From assembly GCA_033557835.1 (NCBI GenBank), contig JAWQRO010000183.1, positions 1 through 50,041 of the forward strand: DNA of 50,041 nucleotides, read 5' to 3'. Position 1 is the first letter of the stretch. Each line of letters begins with the position of its first letter. The DNA is from Helochares maculicollis (taxonomy: Eukaryota > Arthropoda > Insecta > Coleoptera > Hydrophilidae). Below the pieces are notes generated by a model that was not told the origin of the DNA, ran no database searches, and worked only from the letters and a program-made list of their open reading frames with translations. The translations under genes and the position numbers were made by a program. This document shows positions 48,113 through 50,041 of the stretch, in pieces.

Positions 48113-50041
48113 CTACAACAAATAATAACACAAAATCATTCAATTCTAAGTCTTGTTACAAGTGAGTAAATATAAAAATGATTAAAATTTAATCTTATCT
48201 ACACAATTGTTCCTAAACCAATAATAAAAATTTCTTCGAAAACTACAAACATATGGCGTATAAGTGGGATAAGATATGACATTTCTCTAGTTTATACAGA
48301 TTTTACACCTAAATGTGATGTGATTGACTCTCTTTTGACTTCACCAACTCAACATAGTCGGTCGTGGTGTGAAGTTATGTTATTCATGAAAGTATGAACC
48401 CATATTACCTATACACTGTTGCCATTTAAGCGGCAGATTTTTTAGGCTGGTGATATAAATCCCAGAGAATAAATTCTTGGAAGTTTTATAGTACCCTCGG
48501 AATTAAATTGATTTCCTGTTGAGAAGTTGTTCAAATTGCAGAAAAAGTTGTAGTCAGTTAGTACCAGGCCCTACCAACTCCATAGAGTGATTTCGTTCGT
48601 TCATTTGCAAGGATGTTGTGCTATCGAGATATGAAGTAAAAAATCCGCGAACTCAAATTTACATACGTTGCACATTCTACAGAACGCCTTTACCTTTATC
48701 ACTTATTTGATGTAAATTCGTCTAACATGTCCAAAGATTTGTTGTTATTTAAAGTAACATTTGTACATTTATTAAGACATATTGATGTTTACGTAGAAAA
48801 AATTTGCTTTGGGTAAATACTGAAGCTGCATTATGTATAAATTAAACTTATTTTTAAATAAAAACATGGCAAAAATGCAGTTATGTTAGATGCTATTTGC
48901 CAATTATGAATATGCTTATTTGCTTCACACAATTTTATTTATACAAATTATATTCAATTAAATACTGTTTTTATGCTTACACATTTGGTTAGTTTGTTTC
49001 ACGAGTATTTATCACATTTGAATGACCCCTTCAATAGATACAAATTTGTTTGTTTTCTGTAAGCTCATCTTTTGTAAAGTCACACAACTAATGAAGGTGT
49101 TAAACAACGATAGTCTCAGTTACAATTAATATATTATGACTTTCCAGGTAAAAGAAATAAACCATCACATTAATAGCAAAAAAATCAATATACAGCAAAA
49201 TCGATTCTCTCAAAATGTGAGCAACCCTGCTGTACAGATGAACGAAAAATAAAAGCTCAATTAATGGGAAGTATTTCCTATTGAAAAATACTTGATTTAG
49301 ATTTATATTGAAGTTACCTAATTAAATGCAAAACATTTTTTGCAACTTAGGCAATCTTAAGTTCCAATCTCTCTCACTAGACTAGAATATAATTGATGAA
49401 AATAATAACGAAACATGGGTAAGTATTCTATTATTTTGTTTCAGTAGGAAAGGAAACTATTTTATACAAATTACGATTAACCTTTAGTGTACGGAATATA
49501 ATTTCATATGTATCTCTAGCTGGACTGAATTAAATTTGTTTCAGGTACGTCCTCCTCGAAGATCATTTGCCCCTTCTGTCGATATCTCTTAAATCGAGTC
49601 ACAAATTAATTCTTGTGCGTTGAATTTAAGTCGCTTTTAATTTAAAACTAAAAAGGTAAAATAAATGCAATTTGTTATTGACAAAGACGTATTATTGCAA
49701 TTTTGTGCTGACTAATTTTCACTTTACAAATATGAATTAGTTTGTGATGAACGATATAATCACCTTTCTTGCAGCGGAAGATGGTAACATAAAGTAAAAT
49801 TCTCGCAAGGTCATGTGCTATCTTCTGCAACGCGCCTCAATAAAAATTGAATTATGTTCTTTTTGCTGTTTCTATTTCATAAGGAAAGTTTTGTGTTCAT
49901 GAAATAATTTAATTAAGTGATATTCACGGATCCAACGACTTGTTTTGATTGTGATCCCGGTATTTTAAAAAAAGAAAAAGTTGCCATTGTGTCTGCAAAA
50001 TGTTTTTAACCGAGCTTGGACTATCGGCATTATTTTGATTA
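48113..50041. other. Intron DNA upstream of the first RabGAP1 exon at the right end
   Basis: By phase and protein continuity this should be part of RabGAP1 intron 3. No PTB-domain exon is found here. A plus-strand donor at 49419 and an acceptor before 49547 could splice a tiny ORF, but this is likely chance. Confidence 0.4.

Noticed and set aside
49413..49600. Plus-strand mini-gene: ATGG then a GTAAGT donor, and a TTTCAG acceptor before a short frame ending TAA
   Set aside because: Coding length is only about 20 codons, another frame over the same bases is equally open, and it lies inside what should be a RabGAP1 intron.

Overview
This is AT-rich animal nuclear DNA, most likely from an insect. 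The genes have GT-AG introns on both strands, and transposon debris (mariner, Jockey-type LINE, tRNA-derived SINE) lies between and inside them. I cannot name the species. Five protein-coding genes are recognisable by comparison with family members I know. No tRNA gene, rRNA gene or CRISPR array was seen.

Layout from left to right. 279-2635 (minus): the first three coding exons of a RabGAP1 (GAPCenA-type) gene, running off the left edge. 3.6-4.2 kb: two SINE copies placed head to head, next to a short dispersed repeat. 5.3-18.6 kb (minus): a BET-family double-bromodomain gene (BRD2/3/4; fs(1)h in flies) in 13 coding exons, with two candidate 5' leader exons at 22.9-23.1 and about 25.0 kb; a dead mariner sits in one of its introns. 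19.6-20.5 and 38.9-39.8 kb: two copies of a ~0.9 kb element with matching ends. 27.5-29.0 kb (minus): EMG1/Nep1, an 18S rRNA pseudouridine methyltransferase. It diverges from 29.6-31.4 kb (plus), a single-exon cytoplasmic poly(A)-binding protein. 32.0-34.5 kb (plus): a GGT7-like gamma-glutamyltransferase relative that lacks recognisable catalytic motifs. 36.2-38.3 kb (minus): a decayed Jockey-clade LINE. 40.3-40.5 kb (plus): a scrap of another LINE. 43.2-48.1 kb (minus): the last ten coding exons of RabGAP1, up to the stop codon.

The oddest point is RabGAP1. The N-terminal exons at the left end and the C-terminal exons at the right end are on the same strand. They match in reading phase and in protein sequence, and together they make one complete protein of about 1071 residues. 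Their order along the window is wrong for one linear transcript. The window therefore behaves like a circle cut inside intron 3, or like one period of a tandem duplication, or the assembly is misjoined.

The genes are housekeeping functions (chromatin reading, ribosome biogenesis, mRNA translation, Rab trafficking) with no sign of a shared pathway. EMG1 and the poly(A)-binding protein share a 589-bp divergent promoter interval.
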